Shown here: positions 39,004 to 52,962 of the stretch, piece after piece
Numbering within the stretch: the first letter of the stretch is position 1
Layout of the letters: each line of letters opens with the position of its first letter
Origin: Circinella minor
Lineage: Eukaryota; Mucoromycota; Mucoromycetes; Mucorales; Lichtheimiaceae
Direction: 5' to 3'
DNA length: 64,000 nucleotides
NCBI GenBank assembly: GCA_016758965.1
Contig: JAEPRB010000045.1
Coordinates: 124,001-188,000, forward strand
Translations under genes and position numbers: made by a program
The notes under the pieces: generated by a model
Databases searched by the model: none
Seen by the model: only the letters and a program-made list of their open reading frames with translations
What the model was told of the DNA's origin: nothing

Positions 39004-41068
39004 GTCTGAATCAGTCTAGTCAACATTTTAAAGTCAATCTCAAGTTTTTCTTTCTTTTTTTCTCTTTTTTTTTTCTTATTACGGGACTTTTCAATAAAAA
39101 AAGAAATATAACATACGATGAATGTTGAATCGTTGGAATCCAGTGGCACTGGGTGTGGCGACTCCTGCACTGATAAATGATGCATTGTTTGTTTATACGC
39201 TTTTTTCTCTCTCCTTTTTCTCTATCTATATTTTTTTTGCTTGTTTTCGTTTTCTCGAGGTACAGTTTGTCGTCTATTTCTCTTTTTTTACGCAGTTGCA
39301 GAAAAAATGGGGCAATGGAAAGAAAGGAGTGAAAGTAATAGAAGAAAAAAAGCTTGTACTATTACTGTAAAAAAAAAAGGTAGGACGGGAATTTTTTTAG
39401 GCAACTCGTGTGGTACGTCCATGTCGTCGCAGTGAACCCGTGTTGGTTTAAAGAGAGAGAACAATAGGAGGACGCCAAGGCACACTCCAAAATTTGTAGC
39501 GGGTACTTGACCAATTCTGTTGATGTGAACATGTGGCACACCTCGACTGACCTTATCCCGTATTACCTCCCGAATTGAGGTGTGCCACATAATAATCTCT
39601 TGGTTCTGTATCATACAATAAATTTTATTAATTTATTTACTTTCTGCCACACAGCTTTTTTTTCTTTTTAACACGATTTTAGCTGCATCGGTACTCAACA
39701 AGAACAATAATGCTTGCCGTGCTTGGGTAGGAGAAACGTGGCGTTCAATGCACTTACCCCGATTGTACTACGTTCAATCGTCAAATTAAAATTATCGTGG
39801 CTTCCAACTTTCCACAATGGAAAAATCTTTCTTGATTAACTATGCCATTAATTACCTACTTTAATTGAGGCGCATATTTATATATAAAATCAAATATATT
39901 TCTCACGAAACGTTGGTGTAATCCAAAAATAATTATGCTTGCATTAGACATATTTCGGTTCCAGCCTTTTTAACTGTCGATGCTACTTTCTTTTTGATAA
40001 AAAAAAAATTAGTGATAACGTAATTGTAAAGATTTTTTTTAATTGTTGCCTGGCAATTAACAGTATACTAAAGTGGAAATAAAGTTTCCTGAGTTTAGTC
40101 TCTTATTGAATTAAGGTGCTGATGGTGGACTGTTGTAATGATTATCAAATACATAAATGGGCTTTTATGCTGCGATTTTCGTTCTTGTTGCGGTTCTTTT
40201 ATCATTAATTTAAAAGAGTGTATATAAATTGAATGTTGTTACTTTTAGATATGTCTTGCGTAACAAGGGTAAACAGGATAATAAAAAGAATATTATTTTT
40301 CCTGTTGTATCAAAAAGAAGCTTTAGTGGAATCAACCAGCTTCTACACTAGGTTGAGGGCATCTTTTTTATTTTTCTATATATTCGGTTCCTTTAATCTC
40401 GGCTAATTTCTTAAGCATAAAAGAAATTTCTTGGTGTCAGTAATATATGCATTATTTTTGATTGTCATATGTATTTACAATTATTGTTATGCGGATATGT
40501 TGATTACTAATTTTTCTATTAATTGGCTCAGATCGAAAAATTGATATCATTATCAATGATGATAGTTCACAGAAATCGAAAAAAAAACTTTTGCTTGCTG
40601 CTACTAGATTTATTTAAAATTATTAAAATTTCCCAGCCAAGTAGCTCATCTAGAGTTTAAATAAATAGTCAAAGTGGATATTCCACTGACACAATTTTCA
40701 CTATATATATAATGCAGACACGTCGGTGCTATAGTTACTTTTTGTATTCTTTCAACATACTTTATCTTAGATACATCTACTAATCATCATTGCATGGTAT
40801 TAACACGCTACGTATTATAGTAATAAAATGAATTGTAGCTGCATTTATTTTTGAACCGACAGACTTTTATCATAAAATAAACTTTATATAATGAAATATG
40901 AGTTATATACATGGAAATGAAAATGAAGTATGCTATAAAATCGCTTTAATGTTCGTAAATCGACATACGAATATTATCATACATATATAATAACGTTAAT
41001 TTACCAATAAAATCTACTAAGATTCTTTTGTTCAACATCAATCAACGAAAAAAAACGACAAAAGTAGC
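39004..41068. other. Intergenic region with one inverted repeat
   Basis: No supported gene. A 14-bp perfect inverted repeat lies at 39,531-39,590 (listed separately). Short frames near 39.1-39.6 kb are low complexity and unrecognised. Confidence 0.5.
39531..39590. repeat. 14-bp inverted repeat, 32-nt spacer
   Basis: ATGTGGCACACCTC (39531-39544) is repeated exactly in inverse complement as GAGGTGTGCCACAT (39577-39590). Arms of this GC content are unusual in the surrounding AT-rich DNA. It could be a stem-loop in a 5' leader or antisense transcript of the FYVE gene, or the ends of a very small foldback element. Confidence 0.75.
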
Positions 41069-41975
41069 TTATTAATATAAAGCTTAATATATATTGTTTA
41101 GTTACAAGCTGGAAAAGTCGCTCTTGCCTTATCTAAGGATTTTATTGAACATTAGCACAGACACGATCAAAAAGGACAGTCAAACCGCGCAGTTGTCTGT
41201 ATTCCTGCTCCATTGCGGCGAAAAATGTTGCTTCGAACAATAGTCAATATGTTAAATGATACATCACCAATATCACAACCACCGTCCCCACCATCAGTGT
41301 TACAGCAGTATCATTCTCTGTGCAAAAAAAATTACAAAGTCCAAAAGTCGAAAAGTACGAGATTTAAACAAAGGAGTTATTACTAAAGAGGAACGGGCTC
41401 AATTTAGCAAAATGCATATATTAATTGCTGAAGGTATTATATAGATAATTAGTATTAATGTAAAAAAAAAAATACTGATTGTTGTTGCGTAAGTATAGAT
41501 AATCTGGGCGCTCAGAAGATATTGCATAAACAACTTATAACTCGATTTGGATTTCGAGTAACATGTACCGACAACGGCTTAGAATCTGTTGAGTTATGGA
41601 CGAATCATTCTTCTAATCACTTTGTTATGGCAATTTTTGATCATCATATGCCCAAGGTAATTGCAGCGGCGTTATCTTTCTTTATTGTGCGAGGTGCCAA
41701 AGCCACTAAGCGCATTTGGGACGCTGAGGTCAAGAAAAAACGGGACACATTATTCCCGATCACTTCTCTCACTGGCGATATTTAGGATAGTGCACGCGAG
41801 TTATCTACTAGTTCCGGCATAAATGGGTAAATTATTATTACGGTTCTTATTACCTTGCGTCTATAGAATCATGTGCAGATTATTTTTATGGGTGTAAGAT
41901 GCAACAATTCTTTAAATATATACATCTCACCAAGGGAACAAACCATGAAGCTCTTGCTAAAGTTTAGATGAAATA
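41069..41975 (+). pseudogene. Partial duplicated copy of the hybrid histidine kinase 3' end
   Basis: Sequence closely matches the histidine kinase gene downstream, in two joined blocks: the intron 20/exon 21 start (50,888-50,964) and then exon 23 through the last exon (52,073 to about 52,940). The 1.1 kb between them is missing, joined at a shared GAA. Introns are retained, so the copy arose at DNA level, not through mRNA. It is inactivated: an extra A in a homopolymer (8 versus 7 A, about 41,323-41,330) shifts frame before the receiver, and a TAG replaces a CAA at 41,783. The receiver core [12 protein letters not shown] is still readable. It has no kinase core and no promoter-side exons. Confidence 0.9.
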
Positions 41976-43553
41976 GTTGTACTGATATACTTGAATTAGA
42001 ACAAATATATGAAATATAGATGACCCAATTTCTTTCTCTTTTGATTTCGTAATCTTAATAATGCTTATATATATATACTACAGACAACTTGGATTTATAT
42101 GAAAATCAGAAAATGTTTATACTTGCTGCATATTTGTTTATCCAGCAAAAACAAAGAGAACCATTTTTATTGTTACAATAAACTCAGTAACCAGTATACA
42201 AAAATAAGACGTAGCACTTTACATTCAAAATGCTTACAAAAAAAATTATTATGGAAAATGAAAGTAGTGGGATCAAACTGTTAAGAATCAGATGGTGCGA
42301 CTGCGTGTAATTTTGTTTGTTAATTGGTATACGCCATCGTTCATTTAGTCTTTTAACCCATACCCCCTTTTTCGTTATTACACCTAAAAGCAACAGTTTA
42401 TTGAGAGTTTCTTCCAGTACTAAAATGGAACTAAACACATTAAATATTATGATTGCCGAATATATTACATCTAGAATAACTTGGTAAAAATAATGCAGAG
42501 TAACATATTATGATGTAATTGTGCCTTCATTATATATAAACAAATATGCACAGTACCCATGCGTACAGAAGGAGAGGAAGTAATGCTATATTTTAAACAT
42601 GGCCCAAATCTACTTACATTTGAATCTCTTATAATAGTTTTCTGTTTTTATAACACTTATAACACTATACTTTTTTGTGTGTTTTTTTTTATTAGTACCG
42701 CATATCTGTACATCATTGTGAATCTTTAAATATAAATTTCTGTAAAGCTTTTGTTGATATATTCCAGTTGCATTACTATTAATATAAATCAAAATACTTT
42801 TTATCTTCTCATTTTTGTCGTGTAACAAAACTTAATATTAATGATGATCTAGTTCTATTACCTGGAATAAATCCAGTTGTGTTATTGACGATGTTCTCCT
42901 TATATGAAGGAATACCGTTAAGTTTTGTGTAAAATACAGTGAAAGTAATTTACTCATATAATGCATTTTTTTTTATTAAAATTGCCATATAGTTCAATGA
43001 ATGTATTTAAACATCATTGTAATATGAAAAGTCTTTGTATATTTCGAATGAGGTCTAAATTATTATAATAGTAGTTTACACTTTAGGCTTCTGTCACGAC
43101 TGGCACCATGATTCGAAAAAATAGCTGAGGAAAAAAAATGAAAATAGGGAGGAGATTTGTCCGTGCATGCTGTTACTAAAAAACACGCGCAGTAAAATTA
43201 TTCACCAAAATTGGGACACATCACCGAAACACATTCCTTGCATAGAATATAACAATGACGATCACGTTCCTTGTTCAAACAATATTATGACATCCTTCAT
43301 ATCCATATAATATCCACCCCTTTTTTTTCTGCAAGTCATTTTATGATCGAAGATTGAAGTTTGAAAAGTGGTACAGCAGCAGTAGTTTTACGTGCATTAC
43401 AATGTATGGCTATTCTCCTTGAATTAGTTACACTATACTCCCACTTATACCTTTTTCCCACTTTTCTTTCCTTTCCTTTTTACAATCAAAAGTCTATATA
43501 CCAAACATAATTTATCACCTATCTAATATAAAACCTGTTTCCATACGTCCGTC
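41976..43553. other. Intergenic region upstream of histidine kinase
   Basis: No supported gene. The last 120 bases before the start are pyrimidine-rich (ctttcctttccttttt near 43,465), a likely core promoter. Confidence 0.5.
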
Positions 43554-46500
43554 ATGTCAACTTCGGAATCCAGTAGTAGCATTTCCAACACGGATTTATC
43601 AACATTTCCCATTACATCGTCAGCAAATTTACCATACATAAAAGGATACCATTTTATGAACACAATCTCATGTTCACGACATTATGAAAATGTGGAAATA
43701 ATTTCGGGTTACAAGTAAGATTTCATTGAAAACCGCTAATTCATGAATGGACTTAAACATTAAAATAATCGTTTTATTATAGAATAAGTAACAAGAGTTC
43801 TGTTGTCGGAAAGGTCTCTCCAAGTTCATTACAGCTCGAACGCGAATTTTATATTATGAAAAAACTGTATCAATACATTGACGGTTCTTCATACCTTGGT
43901 AACCAAGTAACAAAATAAACACAGGGATAGTGGAAGGAGAGCCAAGGAAACTTGCACGGCTGGTCGGTGTGCTCATTAAGTCAATGTTAATTTTCTACCA
44001 ATGATATATAGTCCGACCATTAGAGTATCTGAGTTGCCCGAACGGTCTAGCTGTTGCGATTTACTCTGATGATGGCCAGAATCATTACAGTTCCAATAGA
44101 CAAAGCGAGATTTCTGAGAAAGGATTCAATACCCAGAAGTATGAAAGCGGTAGCTTATGTAGAACTCTTGGTACGTTTTTACGATTTGCCATCAAGTGTT
44201 TAACTTGTTTAGAATACATCCACAAGCATAATGTTATTCATGGTGAAATATGTCCTAGCGGTAAGTATAAATGTAATTACTCCTTGTTGTATATATATAT
44301 GATGCTTAACCCTACTTCTAACAAGACTCTTATGCTACTATTGGTGTATCTAGCGTTTCAATGGAACGGAGTAGATGGTGATCCTGTCAAACTTTGGAAT
44401 TTTGGCTCAGGATCCAAATCATTGGAAAGGTACTCTCTCTATGGCAATAGACACAATATACACCCTAATTATAACTAAAATTTACGTAATTATGTGTTAT
44501 TGTTTTGATCTATTCATATAAACCAGTTTTTTTACAACGGAAAACTGGCGCAAGACGACAAATAATAAGGATTCAATGGAACAGTTACAAAATCGGTTAA
44601 TGTACATGAGCCCAGAGCAGACAGGTCGAACAACATATGCCCCGGACCATCGATCTGACATTTATTCATTAGGCATCATGCTTTTTACCTTACTTACCGG
44701 ACAGAATCCTTTTGACGGTGGGCCACTGGAAATCCTTCACGCTATATTGAGCCGAAAACTTCCGCTGATTCATGAGCAACACTTTGAAGTACCTCAAATA
44801 GTTTCACGAATCATTGAAAAAATGACGAACAAGGTTAGCCATAATTTTAATATATAGCAATCAGCACAACAATGATATCTAGAAATAAAGAGCCCTTATT
44901 TCTAACAAGTACAATGTTTGTATATGTTTCTAGTCACCTGGGGACCGCTATACAAGTGCGCATGGTGTCAAACATGGTATTTATTTTGTATATAAAGAAT
45001 ATAAAGATAATTTAAATACTAATAATAAATAAATCAACACCATATGTTTTACACATTGTACAAATTAGATTTGCAAGAGTGTTTGAAACTTTTGACTTCA
45101 ACCCAAAAATCAAGTACAGCAGATGTAGTCTAATTTTTCTTTTATCAATCATCTTTAAAAAATAGAATTAAAAAGCTAACTATGAATATATATGTATATA
45201 TATATACTAATAATAAACAGTCCATTCCATTGTTCACGTTGGCGCAGCATGATATTGCATCTATATTCACCCTTCCTAAAACGGTATATGGTCGACAAGA
45301 TGTGCTTTCAGAAATATCGTTTTTTATAGATCGATGTGCAACACAATACAATCCATCACGATTCTCCCACCGTGCAAAATTATCTACAGACGAAATCCAC
45401 TCACAAACTATTGCCACTACAGCGCAAGAAGGAGTTACCAATGAGATATCAGGCCATCTTTCTGATACGAATAGTACAAGAGGTACTGGAGAAGGATATG
45501 CCAGTTCATCAGTATCATCTCAAAGAGGTCACTGTAGTAGTGGCAATTTGATTGCAAGTAATACCTTGACGAGCACTGGGAGTAAAAAAGAAAGTTTCAA
45601 TAATTCGAAAACATCGTCGTGTGTTACTATAGTTGGGGTGTACGGCCCTGGAGGCATTGGTAAGTTACAGTAACCATTGACTTTTTAAAAATTTTATTAT
45701 ATAAAAATTCAGCCTCTCCTAAATTTAATTATTAGGCAAGTCGACATTATTTACTGAAGTGCAACCAACTGCTAGACAATATGGGTAATTAGCATATGTT
45801 ATTTTTGGTACATTTACCATGACTCAGCCCCAGCTAAAAGTTATAATTATACAGATATGTAGCTGTTTCAAAATTTGATAGCCGAAACAAAGTTCCATAT
45901 AGCGCACTAGCAAAGGTGTTATCATATATATTGCAACAAATATTATCTGAATCCGAAGATGATATTCGATTGTTTTATGACCATCTCAAAGTTTCACTTG
46001 GAGTTCAGTATTCGAATATCGGACTAATGACAGACTTTGTCCCAGAGCTCAATTCACTGTTAAAACTAGAAGAGGAAATAGAATTAAAGTCAGTTGGTAA
46101 TGAAATAGGTACAGATTCGTCAACTGGCCATAAGATGGATGATATGGAAACAAGAACACGATTTCATAACTTATACATTGAAATATTTCGTGCTATTACA
46201 TACTGGAGGATGACAACACTGGTATATATTGAACTTGATATATTTTAATTTATATATTATTACGTGCTATATTATATACTATTATTTCTAATCTTTTAAT
46301 GTATTTATACCTTATTAGTTTTTGGATGATCTTCATCAAGCAGGTATGTAGTTACATTGGACCAAAATCCATGACAGTAGTTCATAATTGTTGAAACAAA
46401 AAATTATATATATAGATGAACCATCATTGGAGCTCATGGAGAGCTTGATCACATCACGTATACAGCTATTGATTTTTATGTCTTACCGGGATCAAGAAAT

Positions 46501-49500
46501 CACCAAACAATTTGAGAAGAATATTCTTGGGAGCAGCGTTGCTGACATTTACTTGATTCACGTAGAAGCGCTCGGTATGGATTCGTTGATCGACTTTATC
46601 TGTGATTCCCTTCATCGATCGCATAACGACATTATCAACCGTAATATAGTCAGTCCTCTGGCCGAGATTATATTTAATCAAACACAAGGCAACGTATTTT
46701 ACGTGAGGCAATTACTACAAACTCTCGAACGCAAACAGCTAATATATTATGACTGGGAGATAAATGAATGGTGTTTCGACCTCCAAGAAATCAAGAATTC
46801 ATCAATACTCGATAATAGTAATTCGTTTGATTCACAACAGTTGGATTTTATGGTCGACCGACTACGAGAGCTACCACCTGCTGGTCGTGTAATATTGAAA
46901 TGGGCATCATTTGTGGGTGACACATTTTCTTGGAACACAGTAAGAAGTCTGGTGCTTGAAGATATTGACAACTGTTACGAAGAAGTCCAAGGAAATGATC
47001 ATAATGATGATGATGGCGATAATGACCAATACAGCACATCAACAACAGCAGACAATAGCGCCGAAAGTATATCAGAGTGGACTATACAACAAAATAGTAA
47101 TGATAAGCGCAAACCTTTCTATCGTACTAAAAGCTCAACATCCACAATTGCATCAACTACCAGTAATGATCCAATTAGTGGGTTACAAGCCGTATTACAA
47201 GAAGGATACATTATGTCAATAGGTATTGATGAATTCAAATGGAGCCATGATCGTATATCCCAAGCAGCATCTGAACTTGTAAATCCTGCAACACGAGCCA
47301 AAATGCATCTAAAAATTGCACAACATATGATGAAAGGTCAGTGTTAGTTATTGAATTTATAAAACATTGGCAATTATATTTTCTTTTAATGATAATACTG
47401 ATATTAACAATAAGCACAGAAAAATATACTGATTCATTTCTGTTGGCGGACCATTTACTAAAATGCGTTGATCTCTTGCTTAATATGGATAACAAACAAC
47501 AATATCGAGACATTCTCATTCATGCCGGAAACAAAGGAAGAGCGTCAGGTGCTCATCAAATGGCGTTTGCATACTTTATGTGTGCGGTACAACTTGGTGA
47601 TTTAGAAGCTCAGTGGATAGATGACGACAAATATCATACTACGTTGTCTCTTTATAACAATGTTGCTGCACTTAGCTGGTCTGTTGCTCAGTATGACACA
47701 ACTGAAGAACTATTAGAAACCATTTTTAAACACTCACGTACACCGAGCGATCGAATATATGCTTACCGTGTTCAAGCGCGCTATTTTTTTGGGATACAAC
47801 AACACGCAAAAGGGATCGAAGCATTATATCGGTGCATGGACGAATTTTCTGATGAACGGTCCCGTATAGACACAAGTAAAGAAGAATTAATTAAACTTTA
47901 TAATGAAATTGAAACATTGGTCGAGACCCAAGGGGTAGATTATCTCTTAAAATTACCGATGTGTGACGACCCGTCATTTATAGGAGCATTGGGCGTTATG
48001 GAAGAGTTGTAAGTATTGTTAATATTAATTATACAGTTACTAGTATGTACATTGCTGTTTGTAAAGTAGTATAATAAAATGTATTTGTAGATTGACAATG
48101 GCGTACTGGAGTGAACGAAAGCTTGAAATGTACTACTGGGCAGTTAGAATATTAAAATTGTCATTTACGAGAGGTCCTGTAGGTAGTACTTCGAGTGCTT
48201 GTGTGTTTGCAGGTGTTGGTTACACAGTACTGTGCCAGAATTATACATTTGCCGAAGTAAGCATATTATTATATATATATTTTATTATTAGCTAATTTTA
48301 TGCTTTACTTAATCTATTTATTAAACAAATAATAACAATTATTATTATTGTTTTATTTTACTTTAGAAAATCGGCTCGATTGGTATTTCTCTGACAGATC
48401 AGCAAGGCACAGCCCAAGAAAAAGGCCTGGCATATTGTTTATATACAATATTTCTTAGCCAATGGAAGTGTCATTATCATCAGAACGCATCTCATTACTA
48501 TCGAACAGGGTGGCGTGCTTCCTTTTCAGCGGGTGACAGAATTTTTGCTGCATTTAACTCAGTCGACCTTGGTCAACTTATGTTTTACAGTGGACATCAT
48601 ACAGCAGACGTTTTACACGACGCTGAACAAAGATATGACGAAATACACACTTGGTCACCAAATATTGATCCAAATAGTCTTATAATGTGTATTATACGTA
48701 CGACAAAGGCATTACAAGGACAAACATATATCGACACGCCTTACGTTTTTGATGGTGATGATGGATTTACTGACTCACATTTTTTGACCGAAAGCTGTAA
48801 ACATAGTAGCAACCCTGCATTGCTTTTGAATTGGTATGAATCATTCAAAATGATACCTTTAGTGTTATATGGACACCTTGACACAGCTATTGAAGTTGGA
48901 TATCAATGTTTTAGCACATTTCATGGTCATCCATGCCACAGGCAAGTCTTTTTTATTATTTAAATTTTTAATCTGTTTAGAATACGTTTTAATAGGTTTA
49001 CATATATATATCCAATGTATTAGACATACTCGCATGATGTTATTCTATTTCTCTCTTGCATTGATTGAAAAATGCCGTCATGATCCTACCCAAAAAGAGA
49101 AATATTTTGCCCAAGTACGGGTTAACCAGGAATATATACATGAATATATGGTACATAGTCCTATTAACTTTTCCATGTATTGGACCCTTATTGAGGCAGA
49201 ACTAATCGGATTCTCCGAAACACCTTCAGCCATTTTACAAGCCAGTCGTTTATACGAGGATGCATTAAATCAGGCACGCGAGGGCAATTGGTATTTTGAG
49301 CTTTGTATTATTCATGAGTATACAGGTGATTTTTATTATCGTACTGGGTTCCAAAACATTGCATACTGTTTAATAAAAAAGGTATTATAAATTTTACTAT
49401 ATTTATTGCGATCTTATGTAATCTTACTGATACTATCTTTATTATATATATTTATCTTAGACCATTGACATGTATTTAAATCATGGATCATATGGAAAAG

Positions 49501-52500
49501 CAAGGCATGTCAGTACCAAATTCAGTAAGCTTTTAATCGACTTCGATGACTCTAAGGCTGAGCCTCGTGATATTGGAATTCAGACCGACATATTATCGTT
49601 TTCGCATGGTCGTCAAACACCACCAAATGATTGGAACAATGGGTATGAAAAGTTTGTGCAACAACAAAATCCAAACAACAGCTCATCGATTTACGCTAAT
49701 AATGTCGCCTACGTCGAAGAAAGTATACCCCCTGTCACTACTGAGCAAACATTGCAATGTCTCGATATTGTAAGTTTTACTTTGAGGACCTTTTATTATA
49801 ATAAATTTAGAAGCTAAATATTTAAAAAAAAATTAAAGCAAATATTAAAATTACCCTCTCTATTTTCATTAGATTGATATGGCTTCCATATTAAAGAGTT
49901 CGCATGTTATTTCGTCCGAAGTACGATTTGATAGACTATTGATATCCATGATGGATATTATATTTGAAAATAGTGGAGCTGATCGTGGAGCCATAATTGT
50001 CAGAGAAGAGAAATACGGTGTATGCGCTTATGGCTGTCAGAATGAACAAGTAGCCACATATGATCCACCCAAACCACTGGATGATGCAGATGAGCTGGTG
50101 CCCTGTAAGATTATTAATCATACAATCCACACTGGTGAAAGTATTTTCATTTACAATGTCAAGAAAGATACAAGGTTTGCAGTTGGGCCTTGGTTCAAGC
50201 GCACCAGCGAAAAATCAGTTATTTGTATGCCAATTACACACAAATCTCGAACTATGGGCTGCTTAGTTATTGAAGGAGCTGTGGGTGCTTTTACACAAAG
50301 GCACGTGACGGTATTGAGTCTACTGTGTCAACAAATGGGTATTTCTACCTCCAATGCTTCATTGTTTAAATCTGTTCAGCGAGCTACGATGGCGAATATA
50401 AGGTAAAAAAGGCGAAGACGAAATAAGATAGAAAGAAAAATATTTTATTTTGAACATCTCGTGATTTAACTTTTAAAATCTGATAGAATGATTGAAATGC
50501 AGAAACAAGCGCTCGAAGAAGCTCGACGAAGTAGAGAAGCAGCAGTTCGAGCGACTCGGTTACGTGAAATATTTTTAGCTAACATGAGTCATGAAATCCG
50601 AACTCCATTTGCTGGATTTTATGGGATGATCTCATTACTTTCTGAAACCGAGTAAGCAATACAGAAGCATTGTATTTTTGGATAATATACATATACATTC
50701 AATTCTTTGGATATAATTTTTAGTAACACATATTTTTGTAAATAGACTTGATCCAGAGCAACATGATTTAGTACATACTGCGAAAGAGTCGTGTGAAATG
50801 CTATTGCGACTCATCGATGATCTACTTAATTTTTCAAAGGTATTACTATAAACAGAATTATGATACAACCTAGAAGAATGTTTTTATTAATATAAAGCGT
50901 AATATATATTGTTTAGTTACAAGCTGGAAAAGTCGCGCTTGACTTATCTGAAGTTGTTATTGAAGATGTAATAACTGATGTGGTGGAAATGTTGATTGCT
51001 ATTGCACTCCAAAAAAAACTAAATATCGTTTACGAAATTATGCCAGATGTACCTTTGATAGTTATAACAGATGGAAATCGCCTTCGACAGTAAGAATCGA
51101 TTTTTTATTTATTTATTTTCGGGTACTATTGACCACCAAGAAAATAAGTTAATAAATATATTTATTTATATTATTACACAGAATTATTATTAATCTTTTA
51201 GGCAATGCCATCAAATTTACCCATGAAGGTGAAATAAAAATTCGATGCTCTATTGACAAGGATGGAGAGACCACTTGTGTAAAAGAAAATGATCAAAACG
51301 AAGTTTCACTTTTGTTCGAAGTAATAGATTCTGGAATTGGTATTAGTGACGAACAACGTAAAGCTTTATTTGTTCCATTTTCACAAGTGGATGGAAGTAC
51401 AACGTGAGTATATTATATGTCAAAAAACATGAGGTACAATCGATGTTGAATTTACTCAATTTTGTTTCTGATATATAGTCGTAAATATGGCGGTACTGGG
51501 TTGGGATTGTCAATCTGTTTGCAGCTGGTGAGACTCATGTCCGGAGAAATCAATGTAAAGAGTGAGTTATCCAAGGGCTCAACCTTCTTCTTTAACATCA
51601 GGGTCACACCTGTTCCCGTTGAACAGTATAAAAGCAGTAGCTATAAACAAATTACGGAACTGTTAAAAGACGTCCGTGATACTCGTATTTTGGTCGCTGA
51701 CAAACACGCTTCAACAACTACACTTGTGAAGCAATTGTTGCCGGGGACCGTGGTCGACGGGGTTTCCTCAGTTCAAGAGTTACTCTCATGCAATTTAAAA
51801 AATTATTCTGTTATTGTTATTGGTTTATTTTTGTCACTGGACTCAAAATCTCCAGCAAGAGTAGATAGAATAAAACAGTTCTTAGAACGTGGGCAGTGTG
51901 TTCTAGTGATGCATTACCCAACAAATTTAGTAGGTGAAATACTTGGAAATAGCAACATCAATAATAATAATCAGCGTGACACGAATACTTTACAGCCACA
52001 AGACAGAAAAACTCGCACTGATCACTTAATATCTGTGTTAGATGATAATAACAGTTTAATAGCAAATGAGAACATTAGCACAGACACAATCAAAAAAGAC
52101 CCCCAAAACCGCGCAGTTGTCCGTATTCCTGTTCCATTACGGCGAAAAATGTTGCTTCGAACAATAGTCAATATGTTAAATGATACATCACCAATATCAC
52201 AACCACCGTCCCCACCATCAGTGTTACAGCAGTATCATTCTCTGTGCAAAAAAACTACAAGGTCCAAAGGTAGAAAAGTACGAGATCTAAACGAAGGAGT
52301 TATTACTGAAGAGGAACGGGCTCAATTTAGCAAAATGCATATATTAATTGCTGAAGGTATTATATAGATAATTAGTATTAATGAATATAAATAAAATACT
52401 GATTGTTGTTGCGTAAATATAGATAATCCGGTTGCTCAGAAGCTATTGTATAAACAACTTACAACTCGATTTGGATTTCGAGTAACATGTGCTGACAACG

Positions 52501-52962
52501 GCCTAGAAGCTGTTGAGGCATGGGCGAATCATTCTTCTAATCACTTTGTTATGGCAATTTTTGATCATCATATGCCTAAGGTAATTGTAGCGGCATTATA
52601 TTTTTTTTATTATCAGCAGCAATGTTAACAATGTTTTTTTGTTATCTATTTTGAAGTGTGATGGTGTCGAGGCTACTAAACGAATTAGGGACGTTGAAGC
52701 CGAGAAGAAAATTGACAATCCCATTTCGATTATTGCTCTTACTGCTGATATTCAAGATAGTGCACGTGAGATATGTATGGCATCTGGCATGAATGAGTAA
52801 GTTATAATTGGTGTTGTAATTATCTGCTGTATACATACACGAGTCCTGTTTTTTCGCTCATGCAGAATCTTTAATTATAGATATCTTACAAAGCCTACAA
52901 ACCATAAAATTCTTACTGATGTAGTACGACGATACTGCTGTTCTAGGGCATCTGATTTATAG
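43554..52962 (+). CDS. Hybrid histidine kinase, Mak2/Mak3/Chk1 type (pseudokinase-AAA-GAF-HK-REC)
   Basis: Large stress or redox signalling kinase feeding an Hpt/response-regulator phosphorelay. Twenty-six exons, all in phase, give 2415 residues. The protein-kinase-like domain (about 45-300) has [18 protein letters not shown] and [29 protein letters not shown] ATPase follows with Walker A GPGGIGKST (about 478-486) and Walker [10 protein letters not shown] (about 622-630), then helical repeats to about 1600. GAF spans about 1610-1770. HisKA has [12 protein letters not shown] (His about 1814). The ATPase has [16 protein letters not shown] and [10 protein letters not shown] degenerate receiver-like region (about 2055-2180, [10 protein letters not shown]) precedes a complete receiver: HILIAEDN, phosphoacceptor Asp about 2337 in FDHHMP, LTAD, and Lys about 2393 in YLTKP. 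Intron 15 uses a GC-AG boundary. The pseudokinase lacks the catalytic Asp of HRD and the Asp of DFG. Confidence 0.95.
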
